From: Acanthamoeba sp. SK_2022b
Lineage: Eukaryota; Discosea; Longamoebia; Acanthamoebidae
Direction of reading: 5' to 3'
DNA: 21,174 bases
Assembly: GCA_027943245.1 (NCBI GenBank)
Contig: JANDJZ010001014.1
Location: forward strand, 1 to 21,174
In this document: positions 1 through 8,210 of the stretch, piece after piece
Layout of the letters: each line of letters begins with the position of its first letter
How positions within the stretch are numbered: position 1 is the stretch's first letter
Made by a program: the position numbers and the translations under genes
The notes under the pieces: model-generated
The model's input: only the letters and a program-made list of their open reading frames with translations
What the model was told of the DNA's origin: nothing
Database searches by the model: none

Positions 1-887
1 CCGAACTGGACAAGAGCCTGATCGAACGCATTATCGATCCGTTGACGCACCTGGTGCGCAACAGCCTCGATCACGGTATCGAAGAGCCGGGCACCCGCAT
101 CGCCGCCGGCAAGTCGGCGGTGGGCAATCTGGTGTTGTCGGCCGAACACCAGGGCGGCAACATCTGCATTGAGGTTATCGATGACGGCGCGGGCCTGAAC
201 CGCGAAAAAATTCTCGCCAAGGCCGCGTCGCAAGGGCTGGCGGTGAGCGACAGCATGAGCGATGAAGAGGTCGGCATGCTGATCTTCGCACCGGGCTTCT
301 CCACCGCCGAGCAGGTGACCGACGTTTCCGGCCGCGGCGTCGGGATGGACGTGGTGAAACGGAATATTCAGGAGATGGGCGGCCACGTCGAGATCCGTTC
401 GCAGGCCGGTAAAGGCACCACCATCCGCATCCTGCTGCCGCTGACGCTGGCGATCCTCGACGGCATGTCGGTCAAGGTGAACGACGAAGTCTTTATCCTG
501 CCGCTGAATGCGGTAATGGAATCGCTGCAGCCGCAGGCAGAAGATCTGCATCCGCTGGCCGGCGGCGAACGCGTGCTGCAGGTGCGCGGCGAATATCTGC
601 CGCTGGTGGAGCTGTATCGGGTATTTGAAGTGGAAGGCGCCAAAACCGACGCCACGCAGGGCATCGTCGTTATCCTGCAAAGCGCCGGCCGCCGCTATGC
701 GTTGCTGGTGGATCAGCTGATTGGCCAACATCAGGTGGTGGTGAAGAATCTGGAAAGCAACTACCGCAAAGTGCCGGGCATCTCCGCCGCGACCATTTTG
801 GGCGACGGCAGCGTGGCCTTGATCGTCGATGTCTCGGCGTTGCAAACCTTGAACCGTGAAAAGCGTCTGACGGACGCCGCCGCATAA
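1..887 (+). CDS. cheA: CheA chemotaxis histidine kinase, C-terminal part (5' truncated by window)
   Basis: This is the C-terminal 294 residues of the chemotaxis histidine autokinase; the first complete codon is at position 3. The phosphotransfer, CheY/CheB-binding and most of the dimerisation domains lie outside the window, so the phosphorylated histidine cannot be checked. Visible ATPase motifs are the N box HLVRNSLDHG (fragment residues about 16-25), the G1 box DDGAGLN (about 60-66) and the G2 box GRGVGMDVVK (about 110-119), followed by GKGTTIRILLPL. From about fragment residue 150 to the end is the P5 regulatory domain, a CheW-like fold that docks on CheW and the receptors. The gene ends with three consecutive in-frame stops (TAA TAA TGA, 885-893). 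cheW follows after about 30 bases, as in the usual cheAW pair. Identity is secure from motifs and neighbours. Confidence 0.97.
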   Translation, partial: ELDKSLIERIIDPLTHLVRNSLDHGIEEPGTRIAAGKSAVGNLVLSAEHQGGNICIEVIDDGAGLNREKILAKAASQGLAVSDSMSDEEVGMLIFAPGFSTAEQVTDVSGRGVGMDVVKRNIQEMGGHVEIRSQAGKGTTIRILLPLTLAILDGMSVKVNDEVFILPLNAVMESLQPQAEDLHPLAGGERVLQVRGEYLPLVELYRVFEVEGAKTDATQGIVVILQSAGRRYALLVDQLIGQHQVVVKNLESNYRKVPGISAATILGDGSVALIVDVSALQTLNREKRLTDAAA

Positions 888-919
888 TAATGAGTTTATT
901 GATTTAAAAGGTGAATGAT

Positions 920-1420
920 ATGGCAGGATTGGCAGCCGTCAGCAAATTGGCTGGCGAAACGGTAGGGCAAGAGTTTCTGATTTTTACCCTGGGCAACGAG
1001 GAGTACGGCATCGATATCCTCAAGGTGCAGGAAATTCGCGGCTACGACCAGGTGACCCGTATCGCCAACACGCCGGCGTTCATCAAGGGCGTCACTAACC
1101 TGCGCGGCGTGATCGTCCCGATCATCGATCTGCGGGTGAAATTCTCGCAGCAAAGCGTGTCTTACGATGAAAACACCGTGGTGATCGTGCTGAACTTTGG
1201 CCAGCGCGTGGTGGGCATCGTGGTCGACGGCGTTTCCGACGTGCTGTCGCTGACCGCCGAGCAGATCCGCCCGGCGCCGGAGTTCGCGGTGACGCTGGCG
1301 ACCGAATACCTCACCGGTCTCGGTTCGCTGGGCGAGCGCATGCTGATCCTGGTGGATATCGAAAAGCTGCTGAGCAGCGAAGAGATGTCGCTGGTCGACA
1401 GCGTGGCGAAAAGCGTCTGA
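920..1420 (+). CDS. cheW: CheW receptor-kinase coupling protein
   Basis: CheW is the cytoplasmic adaptor that links chemoreceptor tips to the CheA P5 domain in the signalling array. The 166-residue product fills one CheW domain. It carries the very conserved block [20 protein letters not shown], then [13 protein letters not shown] and VVDGVSDVL, and has nearly the family's usual length of about 167. I chose the ATG at 920 over an in-frame GTG at 911. The Shine-Dalgarno-like AAAGGTG (907-913) lies 6 bases before 920, whereas it would overlap the GTG. The gene follows cheA closely and is probably co-transcribed and translationally linked. A strong hairpin starts 11 bases after its stop, so cheAW may end here. 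Confidence 0.97.
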   Translation: MAGLAAVSKLAGETVGQEFLIFTLGNEEYGIDILKVQEIRGYDQVTRIANTPAFIKGVTNLRGVIVPIIDLRVKFSQQSVSYDENTVVIVLNFGQRVVGIVVDGVSDVLSLTAEQIRPAPEFAVTLATEYLTGLGSLGERMLILVDIEKLLSSEEMSLVDSVAKSV

Positions 1421-1431
1421 TTCATGACCCG

Positions 1432-1453
1432 AGGGGGCAGGGCGCTGCCCCCT
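1432..1453 (+). terminator. Hairpin after cheW (possible terminator, weak T tract)
   Basis: A perfect 9-bp inverted repeat, AGGGGGCAG / CTGCCCCCT, with a 4-base loop lies just after the cheW stop. What follows (TCATCCATCACTCTTCC) is pyrimidine-rich but lacks a clean T run. It may terminate the cheA-cheW transcript partially, or only protect the 3' end. Its place before an independent FliA promoter supports a unit boundary. Confidence 0.55.
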
Positions 1454-1533
1454 TCATCCATCACTCTTCCTGACCTGTCGCGACGCCGCCGACCGAGCCC
1501 GGAACCCCCACTAAAAATAGTTACTTTCCCGCA

Positions 1534-1560
1534 TAAAGTTTTGCCGCACGGCGCCGATAA
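1534..1560 (+). promoter_or_regulatory. Sigma-28 (FliA) class 3 promoter for the receptor-cheRBYZ unit
   Basis: TAAAGTTT (1534-1541), an 11-base spacer and GCCGATAA (1553-1560) match the established enterobacterial FliA promoter consensus in every fixed position and in spacing. Transcription would start about 7 bases downstream, near 1567, leaving a leader of about 50 bases before the receptor ATG at 1616. The promoter sits in the cheW-receptor gap. Late flagellar genes of this class are expressed after FlgM has been exported, so this places the receptors and cheRBYZ under class 3 control. The activity is inferred from sequence only. Confidence 0.92.
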
Positions 1561-1615
1561 CTCTCACATTCAACGTCATCAGAGCCTGTCTGCGCGGGCT
1601 TCAACAAGGGAAATC

Positions 1616-3286
1616 ATGTTAAATCGTATGAAGGTGGTCACCAGCCTGTTGCTGGTGTTGGTGCTGTTTGGCGCCTTGCAGTTGATTTCGGGCGGACTCT
1701 TTTTCTCCTCGCTGAAAAGCGATAAGGAAAACTTTACCGTCCTGCAAACTATCCGCCAGCAGCAGCTGCAGCTGAGTGAAAGCCGCGTTGACCTGCTGCA
1801 GGCGCGCAACTCCCTGAACCGTGCCGGTATTCGCTACATGATGGATACCAATAAGATCGGCAGCGGCGCCACCATTGATGAACTGCTGGGCAAAGCGAAA
1901 GAAGAGCTGGCCGAGGCGGAAAGACACTATGCCGCTTACGAAAAAATCCCTCAGGATCCGCGTCAGGATCCCCAGTCGGCAGAGCGCGTTAAGCAACAGT
2001 ACGACATTCTGTACGGCGCGCTCTCCGAACTGATCCAACTGCTGGGCGAAGGCAAGATTAACGCTTTCTTCGATCAGCCTACGCAGAGTTACCAGGACAA
2101 CTTTGAGCAGAGCTACAACGTTTATCTGGAGCAAAACGGCAAGCTGTATCAAATCGCGGTCGACGGCAGCAACAGCTCCTACAACTCGGCCATTTGGACG
2201 CTGATCGTGGTTCTGGTGGTGGTGCTGGCGGTGATCGTACTGGCCTGGACCGGCATCCATCATATCCTGGTGCGCCCGCTGAACCGCATGATTGACCACA
2301 TCAAACAGATCGCCGCCGGCGACCTGACTCAGCAGATCGTCGTCACCAGCCGCAACGAAATGGGCGTGCTGGCGGCCAGCCTGAAACACATGCAAAGCGA
2401 ACTGATCGAAACCGTCAGCGGCGTGCGTCAGGGCGCGGACGCCATCTACAGCGGCGCGTCGGAAATCGCCGCGGGCAACAACGATCTCTCCTCCCGCACC
2501 GAGCAGCAGGCCGCTTCACTGGAAGAGACCGCCGCCAGCATGGAACAGCTAACCGCGACGGTGAAACAGAACGCCGAAAACGCCCGTCAGGCTTCACAGC
2601 TGGCGCTGAGCGCCTCCGAAACCGCGCAGAAAGGCGGCAAGGTCGTGGCCAACGTGGTGCAGACCATGCACGACATCGCCGGCAGCTCGCAGAAAATCGC
2701 CGATATCACCGGCGTGATCGACGGCATCGCCTTCCAGACCAACATCCTGGCGTTGAACGCCGCGGTGGAAGCGGCGCGCGCCGGCGAGCAGGGCCGCGGC
2801 TTCGCGGTGGTGGCCGGTGAAGTGCGCAACCTGGCGCAGCGCAGCGCGCAGGCGGCAAAAGAGATCAAAGGCCTGATCGAAGACTCGGTCAGCCGCGTCG
2901 ATATGGGCTCCGTGCTGGTGGAAAGCGCCGGCGAAACCATGGGCGATATCGTCAACGCCGTTACCCGCGTGACCGACATCATGGGCGAAATCGCGTCGGC
3001 TTCTGACGAGCAGAGCCGCGGTATCGATCAGGTTGGCCAGGCGGTAGCGGAAATGGACCGCGTGACCCAGCAGAACGCCTCGTTGGTGGAAGAATCCGCC
3101 TCGGCGGCGGCAGCGCTGGAAGAACAGGCCAGCATGCTGACCCAGTCGGTGGCGGTATTCCGCCTGAGGTCGGAAGGCCAGGAAGAGTTTAAAGCGCCTG
3201 CCACCAGCAAGGCGACGGTAACACCGGTAATCAATCATAAGAAAATGAACGCCAGCGATCTGCAGGATAACTGGGAAACGTTCTGA
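1616..3286 (+). CDS. Methyl-accepting chemotaxis protein, Tar/Tsr-like, with C-terminal NWETF tether
   Basis: This is a 556-residue inner-membrane chemoreceptor. The first transmembrane helix is at about residues 6-32. A periplasmic four-helix ligand domain follows, to about 190. The second transmembrane helix is at about 190-213, followed by a HAMP domain beginning at [19 protein letters not shown]. Next comes the methylated helix [20 protein letters not shown], then the kinase-control hairpin with [20 protein letters not shown]. Arg64, Arg69 and Arg73, the amino-acid-binding arginines of Tar/Tsr, are at the same positions, and QPTQ of the ligand pocket is also present. This suggests an amino-acid receptor, but the exact ligand cannot be read. 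The protein ends in NWETF (3269-3283), the pentapeptide that recruits CheR and CheB. The reading frame is open back to 1424, but the ATG at 1616 has AAGGG five bases upstream and gives the family N-terminus. Confidence 0.95.
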   Translation: MLNRMKVVTSLLLVLVLFGALQLISGGLFFSSLKSDKENFTVLQTIRQQQLQLSESRVDLLQARNSLNRAGIRYMMDTNKIGSGATIDELLGKAKEELAEAERHYAAYEKIPQDPRQDPQSAERVKQQYDILYGALSELIQLLGEGKINAFFDQPTQSYQDNFEQSYNVYLEQNGKLYQIAVDGSNSSYNSAIWTLIVVLVVVLAVIVLAWTGIHHILVRPLNRMIDHIKQIAAGDLTQQIVVTSRNEMGVLAASLKHMQSELIETVSGVRQGADAIYSGASEIAAGNNDLSSRTEQQAASLEETAASMEQLTATVKQNAENARQASQLALSASETAQKGGKVVANVVQTMHDIAGSSQKIADITGVIDGIAFQTNILALNAAVEAARAGEQGRGFAVVAGEVRNLAQRSAQAAKEIKGLIEDSVSRVDMGSVLVESAGETMGDIVNAVTRVTDIMGEIASASDEQSRGIDQVGQAVAEMDRVTQQNASLVEESASAAAALEEQASMLTQSVAVFRLRSEGQEEFKAPATSKATVTPVINHKKMNASDLQDNWETF

Positions 3287-3294
3287 CCGGTATC

Positions 3295-3319
3295 GGGCCT
3301 CTCTCGCAGAGGCCCTTTT
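3295..3319 (+). terminator. Rho-independent terminator between the two receptor genes
   Basis: A perfect 8-bp stem, GGGCCTCT / AGAGGCCC, with loop CTCGC is followed at once by TTTT (3316-3319). It begins 8 bases after the first receptor stop. It should reduce transcription into the second receptor and cheRBYZ. No good separate promoter is visible between it and position 3363, so it probably works as an attenuating, partly read-through site. Confidence 0.75.
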
Positions 3320-3362
3320 CCCTACGTAGGCCGGTCGCCGGCCGGCTGCAAGGAGGTTCACA

Positions 3363-4979
3363 GTGTTTAACCGAATCCGTATCTCTACCAGCTTGTTCCT
3401 GTTGTTGATGACCTTCTGCGTTCTGCAGTTGGCCAGCAGCGGCCTGTCGTATTCCGCGTTTCGCTCCGATAACCACAACCTCGACATCATCACCCTCGGC
3501 AGCCAGCAGCGCGATTCGCTCAGCCTGAGCTGGGTGTCGCTGTTGCAGGCGCGCAATACGCTGAACCGCGCCGGCACTCGCGCGGCGCTGAAACTGCCGC
3601 AGGAGCAGGTGAACGAATTGATGAGCAGCGCCCGCAGTTCGCTGCAGAAGGCCGATCTCTATTTCAATCAGTTCATGGCGGTTGAGCGCAGCAGTGAGCA
3701 ACAGAGTCAGCAGACGGCAACGACCAAGGCCAGCTACGAGCGGCTGCGCGGCGCGCTGCGCGAGCTGATCGGCTTCCTGGAGAAGGGGGAGCTGCAGGCA
3801 TTTATGGATCAGCCGACGCAGAAAACCCAAGACCTGTTCGAGGCCGACTTCGTGCAGTACCTGCAGCTGGTCAACGGCGACATCAGCGAAGCCAGAGACG
3901 CCAACCAGTTCTCCTTCACGCTGGCGGGCCTGATGCTGGCAGGGGCGGTCTTGATGCTGATCGTGGTGACCGGCAGCGCCATGTGGTGGCTGCGTACCAT
4001 GCTGGTGCAGCCGCTGAACCAAATCCGCAGCCACTTTGAACGCATCGCCGCCGGCGATTTGGCGACGCCGATTCAGGTGTATGGCCGCAATGAAATCAGC
4101 ATGCTGTTCGCCAGCCTGCAACGCACGCAGCAGTCGCTGATCGGCACCGTCGGCGCCGTGCGCGACGGGGCGGAGTCGATTCTGATCGGCCTGCAGGAGA
4201 TATCCGAAGGCAATAACGATCTCTCTTCCCGCACCGAGCAGCAGGCCGCTTCGCTGGAAGAAACCGCCGCCAGCATGGAACAGCTGACCGCCACGGTGAA
4301 ACAGAACGCCGACAATGCGCGGCAGGCCTCTCAGCTGGCGCGCGACGCCTCGGCCACCGCGGCCAAGGGCGGCGAACTGGCCGGCGACGTGGTGACCACC
4401 ATGCACGATATCGCCAACAGTTCGCAGAAAATCGGCGCCATCACCAGCGTGATTGACGGCATCGCTTTCCAGACCAACATTCTGGCGCTCAATGCGGCGG
4501 TGGAAGCGGCGCGCGCCGGTGAACAGGGGCGCGGTTTCGCCGTGGTCGCCGGCGAAGTGCGCAACCTGGCGAGCCGCAGCGCGCAGGCGGCGAAAGAGAT
4601 CAAGGTGCTGATCGACGAATCGGTCAGCCGCGTCAAACACGGCTCGGTGCTGGTGGAAAACTCCGGCGCCACCATGCAGGACATCGTGCGTTCGGTGACC
4701 CGCGTGACCGACATCATGGGCGAGATCGCGTCGGCTTCGGATGAACAGAGCCGCGGCATCGAGCAGGTGACGCAGGCGGTGACCCAGATGGATCAGGTCA
4801 CCCAGCAGAACGCCGCGCTGGTGGAAGAGTCCGCTTCGGCCGCCACCGCGCTGGAAGAGCAGGCCATTACCCTGGCCGACGCGGTCGCGGTATTCCGTCT
4901 GGCGGACGATAACTTCGTCGCGCCAGGTAACAGCAACAACGCAGTTTCACCCGTGGTAAAGGAAGCCCAAGATTGTTAA
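3363..4979 (+). CDS. Methyl-accepting chemotaxis protein, second receptor, in the tap position, no NWETF tail
   Basis: This is a 538-residue transmembrane chemoreceptor starting at GTG 3363, with a strong AGGAGG (3351-3356) six bases upstream. The order is: membrane helix about 6-30, periplasmic ligand domain, second membrane helix about 187-212, HAMP (QPLNQIRSHFERIAAGDLA), methylation helices and the conserved hairpin tip. Its signalling half is close to that of the upstream receptor in both protein and DNA. It occupies the position of E. coli tap and, like Tap, ends without the NWETF tether (last residues VVKEAQDC), so it should depend on neighbouring long receptors for efficient methylation. 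It nevertheless keeps Arg64, Arg69, Arg73 and QPTQ, which points to an amino-acid ligand rather than a dipeptide-binding-protein partner. Ligand identity is inference. Confidence 0.94.
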   Translation: MFNRIRISTSLFLLLMTFCVLQLASSGLSYSAFRSDNHNLDIITLGSQQRDSLSLSWVSLLQARNTLNRAGTRAALKLPQEQVNELMSSARSSLQKADLYFNQFMAVERSSEQQSQQTATTKASYERLRGALRELIGFLEKGELQAFMDQPTQKTQDLFEADFVQYLQLVNGDISEARDANQFSFTLAGLMLAGAVLMLIVVTGSAMWWLRTMLVQPLNQIRSHFERIAAGDLATPIQVYGRNEISMLFASLQRTQQSLIGTVGAVRDGAESILIGLQEISEGNNDLSSRTEQQAASLEETAASMEQLTATVKQNADNARQASQLARDASATAAKGGELAGDVVTTMHDIANSSQKIGAITSVIDGIAFQTNILALNAAVEAARAGEQGRGFAVVAGEVRNLASRSAQAAKEIKVLIDESVSRVKHGSVLVENSGATMQDIVRSVTRVTDIMGEIASASDEQSRGIEQVTQAVTQMDQVTQQNAALVEESASAATALEEQAITLADAVAVFRLADDNFVAPGNSNNAVSPVVKEAQDC

Positions 4980-5016
4980 ACCGCATAAGCAGCACGTTTT
5001 TCCCCGGTGAGGTGGC

Positions 5017-5889
5017 ATGAAACAGGCGCCGTCAACTTCTAACCGGGATACTGCGTCGATGTTGACGCAAATGGTGCAGCGCCTGCCGCTGTCGGACGTG
5101 CATTTTCGCCGTATCAGCCAGTTGATTTATCAACGCGCCGGCATTGTGCTGGCGGAGCATAAGCGCGAGATGGTTTACAACCGCCTGGTGCGCCGTTTGC
5201 GGCTGTTGGGATTGCACGATTTCGGCGACTACCTGGCGCTGCTGGAAAGCGACCCGAACAGCGCGGAGTGGCAGGCGTTTATCAACGCGCTGACCACCAA
5301 CCTGACGGCCTTTTTCCGCGAGGCGCATCACTTCCCGATCCTGGCGGAGCACGCGCGCTCGCGGCCGAACGGCTACAGCGTCTGGAGCACCGCGGCCTCG
5401 ACCGGCGAAGAACCGTATTCGATCGCCATCACGCTGAGCGATGCATTGGGCCAACGGGCCGGCAGTTGCCAGGTTTGGGCCAGCGATATCGATACGCAGG
5501 TGCTGGAAAAAGCGGAGGCGGGCGTTTACCGCCAGGAAGATCTGCGCACCCTGACGCCGACCCAAATGCAGCGCTATTTTCTGCGCGGCACCGGGCCGCA
5601 TCAGGGGCTGGTGCGCGTGCGGCCGGAGCTGGCGGCGCGGGTGAACTTTCAGCCGCTGAACCTGCTGGCGCCGGAGTGGGCTCTGCCGGGGCAATTCGAC
5701 GCCATTTTTTGCCGCAACGTCATGATCTATTTCGATAAGGCGACGCAGGAGCGCATCCTGCGCCGCTTCGTTCCCTTGCTTAAGCCGGGGGGGCTGATGT
5801 TTGCTGGCCACTCCGAGAATTTCAGCCAGATCAGCCGGGATTTCTACTTGCGTGGGCAGACCGTGTATGGGCTGACCAAGGAGAGGTAA
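5017..5889 (+). CDS. cheR: CheR receptor methyltransferase
   Basis: CheR transfers methyl groups from S-adenosylmethionine to glutamates on the receptors, driving adaptation. The 290-residue product has the helical N-terminal CheR domain ([20 protein letters not shown] and YNRLVRRLR), then the SAM-binding Rossmann part. That part includes the glycine-bearing loop [14 protein letters not shown], the acidic [14 protein letters not shown] and the motif [14 protein letters not shown]. The beta subdomain of this family binds the NWETF tail present on the first receptor. Length matches the E. coli protein (about 286). The ATG at 5017 lies shortly after GGTGAGGTG. Its stop overlaps the cheB start by one base (TAATG), indicating translational coupling. 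Confidence 0.97.
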   Translation: MKQAPSTSNRDTASMLTQMVQRLPLSDVHFRRISQLIYQRAGIVLAEHKREMVYNRLVRRLRLLGLHDFGDYLALLESDPNSAEWQAFINALTTNLTAFFREAHHFPILAEHARSRPNGYSVWSTAASTGEEPYSIAITLSDALGQRAGSCQVWASDIDTQVLEKAEAGVYRQEDLRTLTPTQMQRYFLRGTGPHQGLVRVRPELAARVNFQPLNLLAPEWALPGQFDAIFCRNVMIYFDKATQERILRRFVPLLKPGGLMFAGHSENFSQISRDFYLRGQTVYGLTKER

Positions 5890-6938
5890 TGAGTAAAATC
5901 AGAGTGTTATGCGTAGACGATTCGGCACTGATGCGCCAGCTGATGACGGAAATCGTGAACGGCCACGCCGACATGGAGATGGTGGCGACCGCGCCGGATC
6001 CGTTGGTGGCGCGCGATCTGATCAAAAAATTTAATCCTCAGGTGCTGACGCTGGACGTCGAGATGCCGCGCATGGACGGGCTGGATTTCCTCGAGAAGCT
6101 GATGCGCCTGCGGCCGATGCCGGTGGTGATGGTCTCTTCGCTGACCGGCAAAGGCTCGGAAATCACGCTGCGCGCGCTGGAACTGGGCGCGGTGGACTTC
6201 GTGACCAAACCGCAGCTCGGCATTCGCGAGGGCATGTTGGCCTACAGCGAGCTGATTGCCGAGAAGATCCGCACCGCCGCCAGAGCACGCCTGCCGCAGC
6301 GTTCCAGCAGCCCGGCGCCGGCGATCCTCAGCCATGCGCCGCTGCTGAGCAGTGAAAAACTGATCGCCATCGGCGCTTCCACCGGCGGCACCGAAGCGAT
6401 CCGCCAGGTGCTGCAGCCGTTGCCGGCAACCAGCCCGGCGCTGCTGATCACCCAGCACATGCCGCCGGGTTTCACCCGTTCGTTCGCCGAGCGGCTGAAC
6501 AAGCTGTGCCAGATCACGGTGAAAGAAGCGGAGGACGGCGAGCGCGTACTGCCGGGCCACGCCTACATCGCACCGGGGGATCGTCACCTGGAGCTGACGC
6601 GCAGCGGCGCCAACTATCAGGTGAAGCTGCATGACGGCCCGGCGGTCAACCGCCATCGCCCCTCGGTCGACGTGCTGTTCCGCTCGGTGGCGCAATATGC
6701 CGGCCGCAATGCGGTGGGCGTGATCCTCACCGGGATGGGCAACGACGGAGCGGCGGGGATGCTGGAGATGCACCGCGCCGGGGCCTATACCCTGGCGCAG
6801 AACGAGGCGAGCTGCGTGGTGTTCGGCATGCCGCGCGAGGCGATCGCCAGCGGCGGCGTCAGCGAAGTGGTCGAGCTGGACAGGATGAGCCAGCGCATGC
6901 TGGCGCAGATCGCCGGCGGCCAGGCATTGCGCATTTGA
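5889..6938 (+). CDS. cheB: CheB receptor methylesterase/deamidase
   Basis: CheB removes methyl groups from receptors and deamidates glutamines; it is activated by phosphate from CheA. It has 349 residues, the same as E. coli. The N-terminal receiver domain has Asp10, Asp11 and the phospho-acceptor Asp56 in [12 protein letters not shown], with the conserved lysine in VTKPQLG. A linker leads to the C-terminal esterase with nucleophile loop [10 protein letters not shown] (Ser164 by family numbering), TQHMPPGF (His190) and [10 protein letters not shown] (Asp286). All catalytic residues are present. The start overlaps the cheR stop by one base. cheY is 102 bases downstream, across a region with strong secondary structure. 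Confidence 0.97.
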   Translation: MSKIRVLCVDDSALMRQLMTEIVNGHADMEMVATAPDPLVARDLIKKFNPQVLTLDVEMPRMDGLDFLEKLMRLRPMPVVMVSSLTGKGSEITLRALELGAVDFVTKPQLGIREGMLAYSELIAEKIRTAARARLPQRSSSPAPAILSHAPLLSSEKLIAIGASTGGTEAIRQVLQPLPATSPALLITQHMPPGFTRSFAERLNKLCQITVKEAEDGERVLPGHAYIAPGDRHLELTRSGANYQVKLHDGPAVNRHRPSVDVLFRSVAQYAGRNAVGVILTGMGNDGAAGMLEMHRAGAYTLAQNEASCVVFGMPREAIASGGVSEVVELDRMSQRMLAQIAGGQALRI

Positions 6939-6945
6939 TTTTAGT

Positions 6946-7005
6946 CCGCAGGGTCTTCCCGGCGGCGATATGACCCAGGTTCGCCGCGCGGCGGCCTGCG
7001 GTTTT
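6946..7005 (+). other. Nested inverted repeats in the cheB-cheY gap (possible attenuator or processing site)
   Basis: CCGCAGG (6946-6952) pairs with CCTGCGG (6995-7001), which is followed by TTTT. Inside lies a second stem, GCGGCGA (6962-6968) with TCGCCGC (6981-6987). The whole could fold into one long two-tier hairpin with a short T tract, which resembles a leaky terminator. It lies just after the cheB stop and 25 bases before the cheY Shine-Dalgarno. A role in setting CheB against CheY/CheZ levels is inference. Confidence 0.4.
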
Positions 7006-7040
7006 GCATCATTAAACGGTTAACTATTTCAGGAGTAACA

Positions 7041-7430
7041 ATGGCAGACAAGAACCTCAGATTTCTGGTTGTGGACGATTTCTCCACCATGCGCCGCATC
7101 GTCAGAAATTTGCTCAAAGAGCTGGGCTTCAACAACGTCGAAGAAGCTGAAGACGGCGCGGATGCGCTGAACAAGCTGCGCGCCGGCGGTTTCGACTTTG
7201 TGGTGTCCGACTGGAACATGCCGAACATGGACGGGCTGGAGCTGCTGCAAACCATCCGCGCCGATAGCGTGCTGGCCGCGATGCCGGTACTGATGGTGAC
7301 GGCGGAAGCCAAGAAAGAAAATATCATCGCGGCGGCGCAGGCCGGCGCCAGCGGTTATGTAGTGAAACCTTTTACGGCGGCGACGCTGGAAGAAAAGCTC
7401 AACAAGATTTTTGAAAAATTGGGCATGTAA
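7041..7430 (+). CDS. cheY: CheY chemotaxis response regulator
   Basis: This is a single-domain response regulator whose phosphorylated form binds FliM at the motor switch and FlhDC-class flagella respond by tumbling. It has 129 residues, the same length as the E. coli protein. Visible active-site residues are Asp12 and Asp13 ([10 protein letters not shown]), phospho-acceptor Asp57 ([12 protein letters not shown]), Thr87 (MVTAEAKKE), the switch tyrosine (SGYVVKPF) and Lys109. AGGAG (7031-7035) lies 5 bases before the ATG. cheZ begins 10 bases after the stop. Confidence 0.98.
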   Translation: MADKNLRFLVVDDFSTMRRIVRNLLKELGFNNVEEAEDGADALNKLRAGGFDFVVSDWNMPNMDGLELLQTIRADSVLAAMPVLMVTAEAKKENIIAAAQAGASGYVVKPFTAATLEEKLNKIFEKLGM

Positions 7431-7440
7431 GGAGAGGGCG

Positions 7441-8085
7441 ATGAGAGACATTCCAATGCCTGCCAGCGATGCAGCGACCGCGGGAGAGATCATCTCCCGC
7501 ATCGGCCAACTGACCCGAATGCTGCGCGACAGCATGCGCGAACTGGGGCTCGATCAGGCGATCGCCCAGGCGGCAGAGGCGATCCCGGATGCGCGCGACC
7601 GTCTTGACTATGTCGTAACCATGACGGCGCAGGCGGCGGAACGGGCGTTGAACTGCGTGGAGGCGGCGCAACCGCGCCAGGCGGAGCTGGAATCCGGCGC
7701 AAACGCGTTGAAAGGGCGCTGGGACGAGTGGTTCGCCAACCCCATCGAACTGGACGACGCGCGTTCTCTGGTTAACGACACGCGCCAGTATCTGGATCAG
7801 GTGCCGGGCCATACGGCCTTCACCAATGCCCAACTGCTGGAAATCATGATGGCGCAGGACTTCCAGGATCTGACCGGCCAGGTGATCAAGCGCATGATGG
7901 ACGTGGTGCAGGAGATCGAAAAGCAGCTGCTGATGGTGCTGATGGAAAACATGCCGGAGCAGCCGGTGAAGGAAAAACGGCCAAACGACAGCCTGCTGAA
8001 CGGCCCGCAGCTCGACCAGAACGGCGTCGGCGTGATCGCCAACCAGGCGCAGGTCGACGATCTGCTCGACAGCCTCGGTTTCTGA
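7441..8085 (+). CDS. cheZ: CheZ phosphatase of CheY-P
   Basis: CheZ accelerates dephosphorylation of CheY-P, ending the tumble signal. The product is 214 residues, exactly the E. coli length. It is mostly helical, as expected for the long four-helix dimer. The catalytic stretch [17 protein letters not shown] holds the acidic residue and the active glutamine of the family, and the C-terminal CheY-binding peptide [11 protein letters not shown] closes the protein. The frame is open upstream to 7411, inside cheY, but the ATG at 7441 has TAAGGAG (7428-7434) six bases before it and gives the family N-terminus. A long hairpin begins right after the stop. Confidence 0.97.
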   Translation: MRDIPMPASDAATAGEIISRIGQLTRMLRDSMRELGLDQAIAQAAEAIPDARDRLDYVVTMTAQAAERALNCVEAAQPRQAELESGANALKGRWDEWFANPIELDDARSLVNDTRQYLDQVPGHTAFTNAQLLEIMMAQDFQDLTGQVIKRMMDVVQEIEKQLLMVLMENMPEQPVKEKRPNDSLLNGPQLDQNGVGVIANQAQVDDLLDSLGF

Positions 8086-8089
8086 GGCT

Positions 8090-8119
8090 TTTCGGGGCGC
8101 GCGACGGCGCGCCCCGAAA
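8090..8119 (+). terminator. 13-bp perfect hairpin after cheZ, without a T tract
   Basis: TTTCGGGGCGCGC (8090-8102) and GCGCGCCCCGAAA (8107-8119) form a perfect 13-bp stem around the loop GACG. No T run follows on either strand, so efficient intrinsic termination is doubtful. It may stabilise the cheZ mRNA end and let some transcripts continue into the toxin-antitoxin genes. Confidence 0.5.
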
Positions 8120-8144
8120 GTTGCGCGGTGTCCCGCAAAGATTA

Positions 8145-8169
8145 ATGTATATAGCATTGCTATATACAT
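8145..8169. promoter_or_regulatory. Dyad operator of the vapBC module
   Basis: A perfect inverted repeat with 11-bp arms, ATGTATATAGC (8145-8155) and GCTATATACAT (8159-8169), around the three bases ATT. It is A/T-rich in an otherwise GC-rich region and overlaps the predicted -35. Palindromic operators that bind the VapB or VapBC complex for autorepression are typical of the family; the protein-DNA link here is inferred. Confidence 0.75.
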
Positions 8170-8184
8170 CATGGCGGTTATAAT
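8157..8184 (+). promoter_or_regulatory. Sigma-70 promoter of vapBC
   Basis: TTGCTA (8157-8162) as -35, a 16-base spacer and a consensus TATAAT (8179-8184) as -10. The -35 falls in the centre of the dyad at 8145-8169, so repressor binding would block polymerase. Transcription would start near 8191, with a leader of about 20 bases. Confidence 0.75.
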
Positions 8185-8210
8185 TTGTACTCCAGTTAAA
8201 GGAGGTCGCC

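Noticed and set aside
1424..1615. In-frame N-terminal extension of the first receptor by 64 residues
   Set aside because: The extension covers a hairpin and a consensus FliA promoter, lacks family similarity, and the ATG at 1616 has a ribosome site and the correct receptor start.
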